A program made the translations under genes and the position numbers. A stretch of DNA of 64,000 bases from Epiperipatus broadwayi (Eukaryota > Onychophora > Udeonychophora > Euonychophora > Peripatidae): contig JAQFVV010012508.1 in NCBI GenBank assembly GCA_028023455.1, positions 2,041,877 to 2,105,876 of the forward strand, in the 5' to 3' direction. Shown one piece after another: positions 10,756-21,510 of this stretch (its first letter is position 1; the number at the start of each line of letters is the position of its first letter). The notes under the pieces are model-generated. The model saw only the letters and a program-made list of their open reading frames with translations, searched no databases and was not told where the DNA came from.

Positions 10756-11060
10756 TACTGACTATTACCTTTGGTAGGATGGCTCAGCCGGTTAGAGCAT
10801 TATCTTAGAATTTCAATATTCAAGAATCTAAGGGACCAGGTTCAATTCCCATGCTAGTACTGTAAATTGGCCAGTCCAAAAACATCTGAAGAAGAGGGGA
10901 GAGTAATACCTCTTGAAACATTGTACATATACTAATCTGTGTGCTATTATTAACAGTTGAATATATTTGGAATGTTTAAATAAAGTTAAATTTTTCTAAA
11001 GACATTCAAAACTTATATTAGATGGTAGAAATAGTGCAATATATAAATACAATTAATGTT
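10741..11060 (+). repeat. tRNA-derived repeat (family 2)
   Basis: The A-box-like GGATGGCTCAGCCGGTTAGA (10780s) and B-box-like AGGTTCAATTCC (10840s) are followed by a body with GAATAATACCTCT-like sequence and a tail TAAATAAAGTTAA...TCTAAAGACATT, then TATTAGATGGTAGAAATAG. Copies are at 23583-23941 and 24050-24640. In the 23.6 kb copy the same tail occurs inverted at the other end, giving terminal inverted repeats. That is unusual for an ordinary SINE. Confidence 0.65.
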
Positions 11061-11300
11061 TTGACTTGCATGAATAATTATTTAGAACAAAACAAAATTC
11101 CAGGTGCATTAAACTAATACTCATATTTCCTTACTATTAAATCCATAAACTAATAATTATTTTAGGAATAAGGAGAGAAAAGCAATCCATAGTGTACTTA
11201 ACTAGGGTTCATGTGATGTTGATTTCATATTAATCCTGAACAAAAAATAGAATTGCCCATTAAAAAAAACAAAAAAAAACAAAGAATTTCACTTGGTAGT
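11060..11300. other. AT-rich spacer, nothing recognised
   Basis: No feature was recognised between the tRNA-derived repeat and the family B element. Confidence 0.4.
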
Positions 11301-11720
11301 TTAATAATTGCAAGGAAATCAAGTCATATGTCATGTGACTTAATTTAGTAAGCTTGTATTTGTAGTACAAACTTATTAAATTAAGTTACATGATATATGA
11401 CTTGATTTCCTTGCAATTATTGTTATACTCTTAAGGCTTTGATGATTTGATATTGCTAAAACTATTAATATATGGTATATCTGGACTTAGTTCAGTCCCA
11501 TATGGCTATTTAAGTTAGATAGCTGGATTGGAAGACATATGGATGTCTGAAAATTTCAAATTTTCTACTTAATAGTTAACCATCAGATAAAGTACTGGGC
11601 TTAACCTGGTATTTTAAATCTAATGCTTGAATATCCTAGTGCCTCACTGAGGAATGCCAGAAGCATGAAACAGGTCTGGGAGTAGAGATATTCTGAAAAG
11701 CTTGTTAAGAGCTATTGGTA
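11300..11720 (+). mobile_element. Family B hammerhead repeat
   Basis: It begins with a strong palindrome (about 11308-11420) whose arms contain TTGCAAGGAAATCAAGTCAT and its complement. Then come CTTAAGGCTTTGATGATTTG, the shared CTGGACTTAGTTCAG block, TTAAGTTAGATAGCTGGATT, ATGGATGTCTGAAAATTTCA, and the ribozyme near 11640-11693. It ends AAAAGCTTGTTAAGAGCTAT. Related copies are at 43140-43300, 46445-46830, 53757-54200 and, as a tandem pair, at 56455-57075. Two of these copies flank the Penelope palindrome. Confidence 0.75.
11629..11693 (+). ncRNA. Hammerhead ribozyme, family B, best-preserved copy
   Basis: The core CTGAGGA is 11647-11653 (N7 is G). Stem II AUGC/GCAU is perfect with loop CAGAA, and GAAA is 11667-11670. 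Stem III is A-U and C-G closing loop AG, with a GUC site and predicted cleavage after C11676. Stem I pairs CTCA with TGGG (one G-U) and then, across an internal loop, GAATATC (11629-11635) with GATATTC (11687-11693), seven perfect pairs. Every consensus element is present. Confidence 0.82.
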
Positions 11721-11749
11721 TGCTTATTATATAACATTAGTAGCTTAAT

Positions 11750-11995
11750 AATAAAAAATGGAATAAAAGTTGGCTGTTGGAGGAAATGTTTATTAGATCC
11801 AAAAATCAATAGGACGAGGTTCAAGATTCTTTAGTAATGAACTAGATAAACTAGAAACTAGTCTGGGGATATGGATAGGCAGCACTAGCATCTATTGATG
11901 ATTCAGGATTACATGAAGTAGCATAACTGAGAGAATTAGCAGCTATGAAAGCTGGAATCATGTGATGTTTTGTTGGTTTCATTTATTTTTACTAC
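11750..11995 (+). repeat. Degenerate family A fragment
   Basis: GGCTGTTGGAGG, TTAGATCC, GAAACTAGTCTGGGGATATGG, GGCAGCACTAGC and ATCATGTGATGTTT follow the order of family A. The ribozyme core is lost upstream of GAAAC. Confidence 0.6.
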
Positions 11996-11999
11996 CGAA

Positions 12000-13155
12000 T
12001 GGTCTTAATTTGAAACAATTGCTGAAATATTTCATGTTCCAAGATTGTCTCAAGAATAATGTTTGCATTCATTAAAATTAGAGAATGGAATCTTCTAGAA
12101 TCAAATATGATCTGAAATTATTCCTCTTTAAGAAACATTCACATACATTTTAAAGAATTATTGCTATAAAGCACAGGGCTGTAACGAAACAATCACTGCA
12201 GAAGTCAACAAATATTTGATTATTCTAGTATTTATTAAAGGATTTTGTCATAACCTTCACTAATATTCAATATTTCCAACTTAGCACTATATTAAAGCCA
12301 TTGATATCTGATGTTCATGTTATGATTTGGAAACATACTGTTGAACAAATTATCTATACTTTTTCCAACCTATATTGTGTTTATGTTAATAACTGGCAAA
12401 AGAATTCTATTAATTAACGTTTCTTTTCCTGAGGAACGTGGTAGCAGATTTGTGGTATATTATTATTATGTCCTCTAACCAGATCTTTCACAGATGTAAA
12501 TGATTTAAACATTTTGGGGATCCAATCATATTTTATGATGTAAATATGTTTTTCGAATGATATCATCTTATATAATAATAATTTTAAAAATTCAAATAAC
12601 TCACACAGTTGCTAATTGATTAAACGAGAAGTCGGTATTACACATTTTAGCTATGTGATCTCATGGGCCATAATTTTTATCTTATCTATAAACAAGTAGT
12701 TTTTGAAGCAAGTAATGATTAAAGATGAGTTCTGTGATGACTAACGACAAACACAAATGTTTTCACATATATTACACTAATCTTTTTTTTCTGAAAACTT
12801 ATCTTTCCTAATTGTAGTTCTTCATTGTATTCTGTTTTCAGCCATATTTTAGCTGTGAAAACAGTTAATATTTATCATATCTTTATAACGTGAGCGGAGT
12901 ATTATTTTTTCACAAAAGCAATGCTAACGTTCAGCATAATTTACTCATTTTGAAGGAGTCTGCTATCTTTACCAACTTCTTAAGTTCAGTTCAAAGAAAG
13001 TGTAGGATTACACTTAGCAAACTGGAAAACTTATCTTCCTACTGAGCTCAGAATGAGCCCAAGTACCATTAAGAGAAAATTTTTTGGATGATGTTATATT
13101 GATAAGGATTTATATGTCAGTTATGTAGAAATGCATTTGTAAAAATACTAACCCT
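12000..13155. other. AT-rich stretch, nothing recognised
   Basis: No coding, RNA or repeat structure with a partner in the window was recognised. Confidence 0.5.
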
Positions 13156-13159
13156 GTTT

Positions 13160-13778
13160 ATTTCATTCCAATATCAGCCTTTCAAGCTAATTGAGCATGC
13201 ACCTTTGAGAGTGTTAAATAAATGAATACTCTCTTCTTCAATCCGAGATATAGCATTTATGCAGGAATGAAAAGAATCCCTCTTATTCCTACGACTCAAA
13301 TTCTTTTATATGAGCAAATCTGAAGAACTTCTGAAGAGAGCGTGAGTAGATTCTCACTTTAAATTACTATTTACGATGTTTTTTGGCTGAATGACGTTGG
13401 TGTAATTACTTAGAATTTACTAGACGTCATTCTTACTGGAACTTAATTATGAGTAAATAAGCAAATATTTTATCTAGCGCCGTGCTTGCAATTACACCGA
13501 CGTCATTCAGCCAAAAAACATCGTAAATAGTAATTTAAAGTGAGAATCTACTCACGCGCTCTTCAGTAGTTCTTCAGATTTGCTCATATAAAAGAATTTG
13601 AGTCATGGGAATAAGAGGGATTCTTTTTATTCCTGCATAAATGCTATATCTCGGATTGAAGAAGAGAGTATTCATTTATTTAATACTCTCAAAGGCGCGT
13701 GCTCAATTAGCTTGAAAGGCTGATATTGGAATAAAATATAATTGCAAGCACGGCGCTAGATAAAATATTTGCTTATTA
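13160..13778. mobile_element. Foldback element with interlocked arms
   Basis: Arms of about 235 bp (about 13160-13396 and 13500-13738) are inverted copies. They carry CAATATCAGCCTTTCAAGC, GAATACTCTCTTCTTCAATC, GAATCCCTCTTATTCC and CTACTCACG. The central segment (13457-13495, ending CTAGCGCCGTGCTTGCAATT) is itself inverted at the right end (13741-13778). The order is therefore A - b - A' - B. No ORF is present. The class is unknown; it is a snapback MITE or a rearranged pair of terminal repeats. Confidence 0.75.
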
Positions 13779-14054
13779 ACCCTGTTTATGTAACTAATTT
13801 AAGTGAAATATTATATAAACATGTTTTGATAAAATATTTTGTTTTTTTAATTTATTAAATACAATTGTGGATACAGTAGTCTTTGTTGAATCTTATCATT
13901 CACATTCTATTCAGAATGTTACCAATATGTTTTAACTAATGCATGTTCCCATATGGGAGGATGGAACTAAAAGTTACTGATTTTTCATTACTTTGCAGGT
14001 GAAGTACCTCTCTTTTTTGAATATTAATTTCTAAATCAAAATTTGTGAACGACT

Positions 14055-14165
14055 GGGATTGAAAAAATTATGAATATTCTATATATTATCCTCTAAATTA
14101 TCAAGAATTGCATTCAAAAAATTATGAACAATCTATATATTATCCTCTAAATTATCAAGAATAGG
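14055..14165. repeat. Short tandem duplication, about 66 bp unit
   Basis: AAAATTATGAA...TCTATATATTATCCTCTAAATTATCAAGAAT occurs twice in tandem. Confidence 0.8.
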
Positions 14166-14635
14166 ACACTCACAAATCCAGATCCCAAAATGAATTTTTT
14201 CATTTTGTTTTTGATTCAGTTTAAAACTCGACTGCCAAAATTTGTATCATATCTTGAGATATTTAATGAAACCATCAATAAATTATTTTAAAGATTACTG
14301 CCATGAACATGTTAGTATGCATCCATGTTTGATACTGGTTTTTATTTCGAATACTTTAGATTTTTCATCATCTGTAATAATTTTTCCTTTCATAATATCA
14401 TCTATAGACTATATAATATCATTAAACTTCCATGGATGGGTATATAATTTCAAACATATAATAGCACGTCTACGTATTAACTTAATTATATACCTTGATT
14501 TATCAATAAAAAGTAAAATTTTAACTCTTTGCATACACACTAATCCTGTCAGCATCTTAAGAAATGTTTATAGATGTAAACAAGTTTGTTCTTGGAGACT
14601 GTTTTTTTAAATAATAGATCTACTATTGTTAACTT
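14166..14635. other. AT-rich stretch, nothing recognised
   Basis: A plus-strand frame of 122 codons is open here, but its composition is that of AT-rich noise and no motif is seen. Confidence 0.4.
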
Positions 14636-14639
14636 GATT

Positions 14640-15500
14640 AAAAATAATCATACCACAGAACACTCTCGTTCCAAACACGTTACTTAGATTTATTTTTCAG
14701 GCAGATTCATAACGAATCATTTTTAATAAACTTGCAAATACAATGTTACTTTTCATATACCAATGCCCATTTATTCAGTCTGACAAAAGGTGAATTCCTC
14801 TTATTGACCTCCAACTATATATATATTGTAAATAAATGAAAATTGATACCCAAAAAGGCCGAAACTTATTATTAGCGGGCTATCTTGGATCACAAATTAG
14901 TCAAGCCAGTTTAATGTTTCATATATTATTTTAAATTAAATGTTGCTAATTTCAACAGTATGTAACAATAATTTTTACTACTGCTTGAATGTATAATGTT
15001 TAGGATTACAGTATATTCACATCACAGAATACTCTCGTTCTAAATACGTTACTCAGAATTATTTTGCAGGCAGATTCGTAAATCATTTTTAATAAACTTG
15101 CAAATGCAATTTTACCTTTCATTTATAAATGTCCATTCATTCGGTAGTAAAAATTATTCTTAACGTGCTGTTGAAATTAGTAATATTTAATTTAAAATAA
15201 TATATGAAACATTAAGCGGACCTGATTAATTTGTGAACTAATATCGCCGTTAATAATAAGTTTTAGCCTTTTCAGATATCAATGTTCATTTATTTATAAT
15301 ATATATTGTTGGAGGTCAGATAAAAGAGGAATTCTTTTTTTATCAGACTGAATGAATGGATGTTGATAAATGAAAAATCAAATTATATTTACAAGTTTAT
15401 TAAAAATGATTCATTATGAGTCTACCTGCAAAATAATTGAGTAACGTATTTGGAAGAAAAGTGTTCTGTGATATGATTACAATCTTAAACATTACATATT
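14640..15500. mobile_element. Composite foldback element
   Basis: Unit X (ACAGAACACTCTCGTTCCAA...AACTTGCAAATACAATG) occurs forward at about 14655-14780, forward again at about 15020-15145, and inverted at about 15345-15480. Unit Y (TGACCTCCAAC...GGCCGAAACTTATTATTAGC...ATTAAATGTTGCTAATTTC) occurs forward at about 14800-15010 and inverted at about 15146-15340. The order is X-Y-X-Y'-X', so the last four units make a large palindrome. No ORF is present. Class unknown. Confidence 0.75.
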
Positions 15501-15599
15501 CATGCAGTATTGAAAATTATTTTTACATGGTGTTGAAATAAGTAAGATTAAAAATAAATATGGTGTTTTTCACCTATATGAATGATATATATTGCTTAT

Positions 15600-15960
15600 A
15601 ACACTCTATTCATATACACGTTAAATGCAACAAATTTTTTTCAAAACTTTTTTATTTTCTTACAGTTTCAACTGTCCAGCAGTCTTCATCAGAGCTACAA
15701 GATTTGAATAATATAAATATACAATCATCATTTCACATATATATAAATACATATATATAACCATCATTTTACACATATATAAAATACCCATATACATACA
15801 TAAACATACGCATATATCTTCTTCATACACATACATATAAATTTACAAGATATATATATAATACATACCTACATTTATATATACATATGTATATCCAATA
15901 TATATACATAGCTCTTTTAACTATACATATGAATGATAAAATATGGAGTTTAATTAGCAG
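15600..15960 (-). repeat. Family F, probable 3' end of Penelope-like element
   Basis: On the minus strand: AGCTCTGATGAAGACTGC, a hairpin, then GTTGAAACTGTAAG, close to copies at 2.9-3.2 and 35.6-35.8 kb. It lies on the same strand and just downstream of the GIY-YIG relic at 16322-16850, so it is plausibly part of that element's 3' region. The flanks are TATA/CATA simple sequence. Confidence 0.5.
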
Positions 15961-16321
15961 TTTAAAGATTTAAACCGGTTAAATGATTAACAAGAAAGTT
16001 TAACATATGAATTGGAAAACAATATTATAATTCTATTTTACTGTATGATAATAAATTGTTTTTTCTCTTCACCAATACAAATTATAATTATAAATATGCG
16101 ATTTTTTTCGCATGTGTTATAAGTTGTAATTATAATATAATGTTCAATATGCCCGCTTAGCACTTTCGAGATTTAGTATTCAAATCTCATACTCGTAGCT
16201 TTACAAATGAAGACTGTTGTGATTTATTGTACACATATGCAAATGAGCTTGAATTTTTAATTAATTAGTCCATTGTTTGGAGAGAGCAAAGCATGCTTCT
16301 CTTCTATTAATGGCACTAAGG

Positions 16322-16850
16322 TCATTTGCTATGTAAAAAGCTTCTTTGACTTTTTTTTTTGGCATCACTCTTCTCTGTGAAAATTATTTGGGCAGAACTG
16401 GGTTCAAATACATGGCCTGTAGCTGCTTGGTAGTCCCAGATGATCGATGTTCCTTCATTTTTATTTTTAACCCTGTTATATACATACCTGTGTTGGTAAA
16501 TTCTTGTATGGATGTTAGCCCGAGTCTCATCGTAGTAAGATGCCTGGCAGCCTAATTGAGGGCATGCTATTTTATAGACCACATGAGGGTCCTGATTTTT
16601 TTCTATTTTATCCTTGGAATTATTTATTAGTCGGTTAATGTTGGGAGGTGTTCTGAAGCTAAATATGAAATCGTTAGTCAATGTTTTAGCAATTTTTGAA
16701 GTTACATTAGGTATAAAAGGAATTGTTAAGTATTTCATATTGTCTTTAGGCTGTTTATTTTTGAGTTTTCTATAAAATGTTTTTATTCTCTGATGGATTG
16801 TGTTGGGTTTAAAGCCTATGTATGATAATATAGAATATCTTGAGCATTTA
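16322..16850 (-). pseudogene. Penelope-like element, GIY-YIG C-terminal relic
   Basis: The 138-residue minus-strand frame begins MKYLTIPFIPNVTSKIAK. That is the block linking RT to endonuclease in Penelope-like elements. It then reads DPHVVYKIACPQLGCQASYY, THTRIYQH-like residues and a C-terminal helix region. This matches the 'vvYkI.C..C...YiGeT...l..Ri..H' pattern of the GIY-YIG domain, with the second tyrosine motif and the glycine altered (YYDETR). The frame continues upstream of its first ATG for another 35 or so codons. RT motifs are not recognisable further upstream, so the copy is 5'-truncated. Probably inactive. Confidence 0.72.
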
Positions 16851-17204
16851 CAGTGTTTTGACCACTTGTTTTGACCCCTTATGAAAAATGGTATAAGAAT
16901 TTTAATAACTTCCTTTAATGATATGTCTATCCTATCAGTCCATTAAACTTGGTAGATATATTCCAGTTTGATGGATTAAAACATGGGTCTTTGCAAATTT
17001 AAAAATGTAAAGGCTATAGCTTCTATTATCCACATTGGAAGTTATACATTTAGAAATAAAAGGGATAGAATGGAAAAGGCCACAGTAATCATGGATTATC
17101 ATTATTATCCATTCAAGAAAAAGTACTTTCAAACATTGTATTGAATACATTGTTTTCCTATTAATAGATTAGTGAGTGTCAGGGATGTAATGTATACTTG
17201 AATT

Positions 17205-17663
17205 AAAATTTATGTTTGCAAAAAAATTGTGTGTATATATATATATAAATACAAATGTATAAAATAGAAATGACAAAATAGACATCAGAACATTTGCAAA
17301 AAAATTGTGTGTATATATATAAATACAAATGTATAAAATAGAAATGACAAAATAAACATCAGAACATTTGCAAAAAAATTGTGTGTATATATATAAATAC
17401 AAATGTATAAAATAGAAATGACAAAATAGACATCAGAACATTTGCAAAAAAATTGTGTGTATATATATAAATACAAATGTATAAAATAAAAATTACAAAA
17501 TAGACATCAGAACATTTGCAAAAAAATTGTGTGTATATATATAAATACAAATGTATAAAATAGAAATGACAAAATAGACATCAGAACATTTGCAAAAAAA
17601 TTGTGTGTATATATATAAATACAAATGTATAAAATAGAAATGACAAAATAGACATCAGAACAT
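17205..17663. repeat. 74-bp minisatellite, six units
   Basis: Units begin at the TTTGCAAAAAAATTGTGTG motif at 17215, 17293, 17367, 17441, 17515 and 17589. The first is 78 bp because of a longer TA run, the others are exactly 74 bp, and most are nearly identical. Each contains ATAAATACAAATGTATAAAA and AGACATCAGAACA. The unit is not a multiple of three, so the three overlapping minus-strand frames reading through it are artefacts. Confidence 0.95.
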
Positions 17664-17849
17664 GTCAAATTAATTGAATAAAATTCATCATTAAATCAAT
17701 GAAGCTTTTTTATTACAAATGCATTTAGTGACAAACCTACTTTTTATTATCATTATACTTTAATATCAAGTAATTTTTGAACACTTATATTTCCATTCAT
17801 TATTTATAACTGATATACAGGCTTATTATATACCTTTATTAATATATGT

Positions 17850-18190
17850 AATATATAGGGTATATGAGCACAGATTTTCACATGACCAACCACTCTCCAT
17901 TCTATCTCATAACACTGATACACTTGAATACATATTTGTTAAAAAGATAAATAATCACCAATATAAAAACATATTTCATGCTAAACCAGCAATCATCAGT
18001 TGGTCCAGATTATCATCACATATATATGCAATAAGTGCTCAGATATATATTAAGATAGCCAATCTTCATACTTCAATGGACAGGCTTCAAACATCTCCAC
18101 ATTCCAACTCTTCAACCGTCCATCCAATTGAAAATCTGATGATGGAACACTCAAAGCCACCCTGAGGCCGAGATTCTTGTCACACCCATG
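17850..18190 (-). mobile_element. Family D element, one arm plus middle
   Basis: It matches the left arm of the 1.6-2.1 kb element (ACAGATTTTCACATGACC, CTCATAACACTGATACAC, hammerhead, CAGATATATATTAAGATAGC). It continues with CTTCATACTTCAATGGACAGGC and CCAACTCTTCAACCGTCCAT. At the equivalent point of the 38 kb copy a hAT element is inserted, so this copy shows the empty site. Confidence 0.7.
17945..18013 (-). ncRNA. Hammerhead ribozyme, family D
   Basis: Minus strand: CTGATGA, stem II UUGCU/AGCAU (outermost pair U-U, four good pairs, loop GGUUU), GAAA, a longer stem III than usual (extra U run), UA, then UUGG pairing with CCAA in stem I. The outer stem GATAATC/GATTATT is kept. The core is intact. 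Confidence 0.7.
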
Positions 18191-18369
18191 TTGACCTATT
18201 AATTATGTTTTATTAATTACTTTATTTTATTAAAATCATTAATTAATTATTTATAAAACAAAAATTCAAAAGAAACCAAAAAATAATAACTACTCATAAA
18301 TAGTTATGACTTCGAAATCAAAAGAAGAAAAAAACAGAAAGTCAAGGAATTGAAAGTTAAAACTTTCCA

Positions 18370-18815
18370 TAATAGCACCAGTCAGTGCAAGCCAGAGTAA
18401 TCAATGGATGAAGGAAGGTTTGTGCATAAAATCCCTATCTAGTATCTATTCATCACACCCCCAGACTAGTTTCTAGCTTGTGGCTTTCATCAGTGATGAG
18501 CCTTGGATCTGAGAGCACTGCACCTAGATCTTAGAATCTAATGCAATCCTCCAGCAAGTCACCTTTTACTTTTTTAGCTAACTGTAAAGGCTTTGAATTC
18601 AAAATGAAAACACAATAATGTTTTCGAGCTACGCAAATCCACAAGCTAGAAATTAATCTGGGATATTGGATGAGTAGGCACTAGATAGGGATTTTATGCA
18701 CAAACCTTCTTGTGTTCATTATTCTGGCTTGCACTGAATGGTGCTACTGTATGGAGAGTTTTGCCTCTGAAAACAGCTTGTGCAAGCATGAAGAATGGTG
18801 ATCATGTGAATTGAA
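18370..18815. mobile_element. Family A palindromic copy
   Basis: The left half runs CAGTCAGTGCAAGCCAGAGT ... GTGCATAAAATCCC ... ribozyme ... AGCACTGCACCTAGATC on one strand. The right half repeats the order inverted, ending TATGGAGAGTTTTGCC and GGTGATCATGTG. The right-arm ribozyme is degenerate (GAAATTAATCTGGG, core lost). Confidence 0.7.
18455..18505 (-). ncRNA. Hammerhead ribozyme, family A
   Basis: Minus strand: CTGATGA (complement of 18487-18493), stem II AGC/GCT with loop CACAA, GAAAC, ACTAGT and GUC. Stem I starts with three pairs (TCA/TGG) and then has a mismatch (A against G). The core is intact and stem II carries a compensated change relative to the GGC/GCC of sister copies. Confidence 0.7.
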
Positions 18816-19134
18816 AGTTACTTTTCTAAATAAATGTATTGGTACTTACTTCAGTAGCAGTTTTCATTCATGCTGATTTTAGCAGTTTAGTAACCCCATA
18901 TTAGCTTTCGGCTCATGTCAGTTATAGACATGCCTTTTCTCTTACTTTAATCATTTCTTATTTGTCATTAAAAATGACAAGTGGAGGGGAGGGGCTTTTT
19001 GATTTTAAAAGGTTTGACTACAAAGGTATCATATTTATTAAATAATAAAACACACTGTCTTTATATTTGTTTATATGATCTTAGGAACAGTAAACTTCTA
19101 TTAATCAGTTTCTGGCTTATAAACAATAAAGTTG

Positions 19135-19255
19135 TCAAGCGTTGTTAGCCGAGAGGTCATCGCAGCCGCCTTGCAAGCAAGTAGTTGGTTGCAGATGGCT
19201 GTGGGTTCGTGTCCTGGCCGATGCTATGACATATGAAAAAAAAAACAAAAAAAAT
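19135..19255 (+). repeat. tRNA-derived SINE (family 1) with 10-bp TSD
   Basis: The head TAGCCGAGAGGTCATCG (A box) and GTGGGTTCGTGTCC (B box) is followed by GATGCTATGACATATG and an A-rich tail. It is flanked by the direct repeat AATAAAGTTG (19125-19134 and 19256-19265), the mark of LINE-aided insertion. Other copies: 21511-21614, 39332-39426, 58701-58804, and a variant at 55322-55402. Confidence 0.88.
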
Positions 19256-19655
19256 AATAAAGTTGAATCTGTAAATAAAATTATATCATTGTCAACCACA
19301 AAATTAAATGTAATAATTAAGGTAAAGGAGAAGCTTATGAACTATGCATTAATAGTAAGTGAAATTGATTATGTGCTGAATTAGATGTAAATAAATTAAT
19401 TTTAATTTTGTAAATATGAAATCAATTAAAAAAAGGGGGGGAATAAACCTGTTTCAAATAATTTTTCATATTCTAAGATTCTATTTATTGTAACACGCAA
19501 TATATCGTTTATATGATTTTTTTTTTTTTAAATAAAAGGACACTCAACTATTTCGCAGAAGGGCAATAAATGTACGTTAATATAAAAATATCAGATAATT
19601 ATCATACAAATATTTAATGTTAAAAATATTACACACAATATTTAAAATCTGTATA
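19256..19655. other. AT-rich stretch, nothing recognised
   Basis: No feature was recognised apart from short homopolymers, including a T run near 19518. Confidence 0.4.
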
Positions 19656-19659
19656 TATA

Positions 19660-19855
19660 TTAAGGCTATAACCTTAAGACTATGCGCCTAAAATGTGACA
19701 GCAGGGACCTCTACAAATCTAAACACAAGGTTAACGACTTTAAAAGACAAGAGCAAGATTGACCTTAAAAGATAAGAGCACTCTTGTCTTTTAAAGTCGT
19801 TAATGTTGTGTTTAGATTTGTAGAGGTCCCTACTGTCCCACAGTGGCTTTACAAA
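19660..19855. mobile_element. Foldback MITE, family G, short member
   Basis: The arms AGGGACCTCTACAAATCTAA...ACTTTAAAAGACAAGAGCA and the complement face each other around a short loop (about 19702-19765 and 19775-19832). Outside them are ATAACCTTAAG and TGACAGC/CTGTCCC. It shares the GGGACCTCTACA block with the larger members at 20.1-20.7 and 59.1-59.6 kb. Confidence 0.8.
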
Positions 19856-20129
19856 TTATTAATTAAAAACTTTATGTAGTTTAAAAAAATCATTTGAAAT
19901 ACATGTTTGAATGCTATCAAAAGAGATACTGGTATATGATGTGCCTCACCTCAATAGATTGTCTACACCACTTCCAGTTAAAATACCTTTTTCAAAAACC
20001 TTCTCATATCCATGCCACACGCTCCACTCTGAAGCAACACATCTATGGGAAGTTTATAATCTTGCCCACAAAACTGACCATTTGTTAACACTATAAACTC
20101 TTCATCATGGCTCCAATAAACTGATTATC

Positions 20130-20690
20130 ATTATAAATTTTTATTAAACGCACATTATTATATTAAGTAATATTTACTAAGGCTGTAACCTTAGGAAAAA
20201 GCGTCTGAAAAATTCGAAGGTAGGGACCTCTACAGGTCTTAGCCACAAGCTTATGCTCAGAAGAAAAGAGGGAAACCTTCTTTACTTCAACCTACTTTTA
20301 TATATGAATAGGTGAAGCTGAAGTGGTTAGATCTAAGAGTGCGAAGCTATTCAATACTTCACTAATTAAGCCCACAATTCTTATTATGCATTAATACTCG
20401 CGAAATCTTACGATTTACAATGAGTCAATGGAAAGACCTTATAGTAAGAAATCTATTACGATAATTTAAAGTTGTAATTATAAATTTTTATTAAACGCAC
20501 ATTATTATATTAAGTAATATTTACTAAGGTTGTAACCTTAGGAATAAGGTCTGAAAAATTCGAAGGTAGGTTGAAGTAAAGAAGGTTTTCCTCTTTTCTT
20601 CCGAGCGTAAGCTTGTGGCTAAGACCTGTAGAGGTCCCTACCTTCGAATTTATATACGTGCTTAAAGACGGGTTTGAACATAGTTCGATG
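20130..20690. mobile_element. Foldback MITE, family G, rearranged member
   Basis: The left part runs ATAAATTTTTATTAAACGCAC, ACTAAGGCTGTAACCTTAGG, AATTCGAAGGTAGGGACCTC, CCTTCTTTACTTCAACC, GGTGAAGCTGAAGTGGTTAG. About 100 bp of this is repeated in direct orientation at about 20475-20572. It is joined straight to an inverted stretch from GGTTGAAGTAAAGAAGG to GTAGAGGTCCCTACC. Compared with the clean palindrome at 59 kb, this copy has lost its inner arm. The minus-strand frame over the right part is incidental. Confidence 0.75.
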
Positions 20691-20989
20691 GTAGGAGATT
20701 GGATGTGGGCTGTGAAGCAGGATCTGAGCATCAGATCATCTGCTTCAATACCTTATATATTACATATATAGACACAGGTATATAATAAGCCTGTGTTTCA
20801 GTTATTTAAATACATTGTAAGATTCCCCAAAGATTATAATATTTGCTGTTTTACTTTAATGTGTGCATCCATTATATAAGATTTTAATATTAATATTTGA
20901 GAAATTTAATCCAACATGGTCCAGTATGTGATTGAATATTCTCCATATATATAATATTTGAATACAAGTATATACTGAACACAGATTTA

Positions 20990-21110
20990 TGACCATATAA
21001 TATGATCATTTTTTTTTTTTACATGTATGTGGTCATATGTATCGGTTACATAATATGGCATGGATAGTTGAAGGGAGCTTGAAAGTCTGGATTCAAATCG
21101 CTTCTAATTA
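20990..21110 (+). repeat. Family D end fragment
   Basis: GGCATGGATAGTTGAAGGGA, CTTGAAAGTC and GGATTCAAATCGC match the outer end of family D (GTTGAAGGTTGTGTGAAAGT, GAGTTCAAACC). The ribozyme region is missing. Confidence 0.55.
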
Positions 21111-21182
21111 TATATATATATATGATAAGACAAGTTTTGGATCTAGGCTATAAAGTACAACAATAGTAATAGTTATAATCGA

Positions 21183-21290
21183 ATGGCTTTATTGGTCATA
21201 AGTTTGACTACCAGAACTAGAATTGATCCAAAGACCATATGCTCCAGAATGTGGAACTCGATCACTGTGCTAACCTATGCAGGGTATACA
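21183..21290 (-). repeat. tRNA-derived SINE (family 3), degenerate
   Basis: On the minus strand, AGGTTAGCACAGTGATCGAG, GGATCAATTCTAGTTCTGG and CAAACTTATGAC follow the order of the copies at 2446 and 47178. Confidence 0.5.
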
Positions 21291-21510
21291 TTTGTTAATA
21301 GTAGATCATTATTGCACTAGTCCGTTTTTTTTTTTTTTTTTGCTGTCTCTTGAAACGAATTTATTTTTAGTATCTTTTTGAGGCCTGTTTCGGTCTATCA
21401 TTCAATCATGTTTGCACTTCTTATTCAATAGTAAAATTTTAAATGGATAAATAGAAATTAATTCAAGAAAATTAAATGGGTGAAAAGTTTTTTTGCTAAA
21501 TACTTTTCTT

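Noticed and set aside
10870-10925. CTGAAGA ... GAAAC in the family 2 tRNA-derived repeat as a hammerhead
   Set aside because: The stem II candidate overlaps the core in most copies, the site after GAAAC reads GTG (not NUH) in several copies, and no stem I forms.
17169-17550. Three overlapping minus-strand ORFs of 63-77 codons
   Set aside because: They are frames of the 74-bp minisatellite, whose unit length is not a multiple of three.
17205-17663. CRISPR array
   Set aside because: The 74-bp units are contiguous without variable spacers, and the DNA is eukaryotic.
17815-20797. A 3 kb transposon bounded by GGCTTATTATATACC / GGTATATAATAAGCC inverted ends
   Set aside because: The inverted ends are short and lie in TA-rich repeat. 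The interval holds several unrelated complete elements, so one enclosing transposon is not supported.
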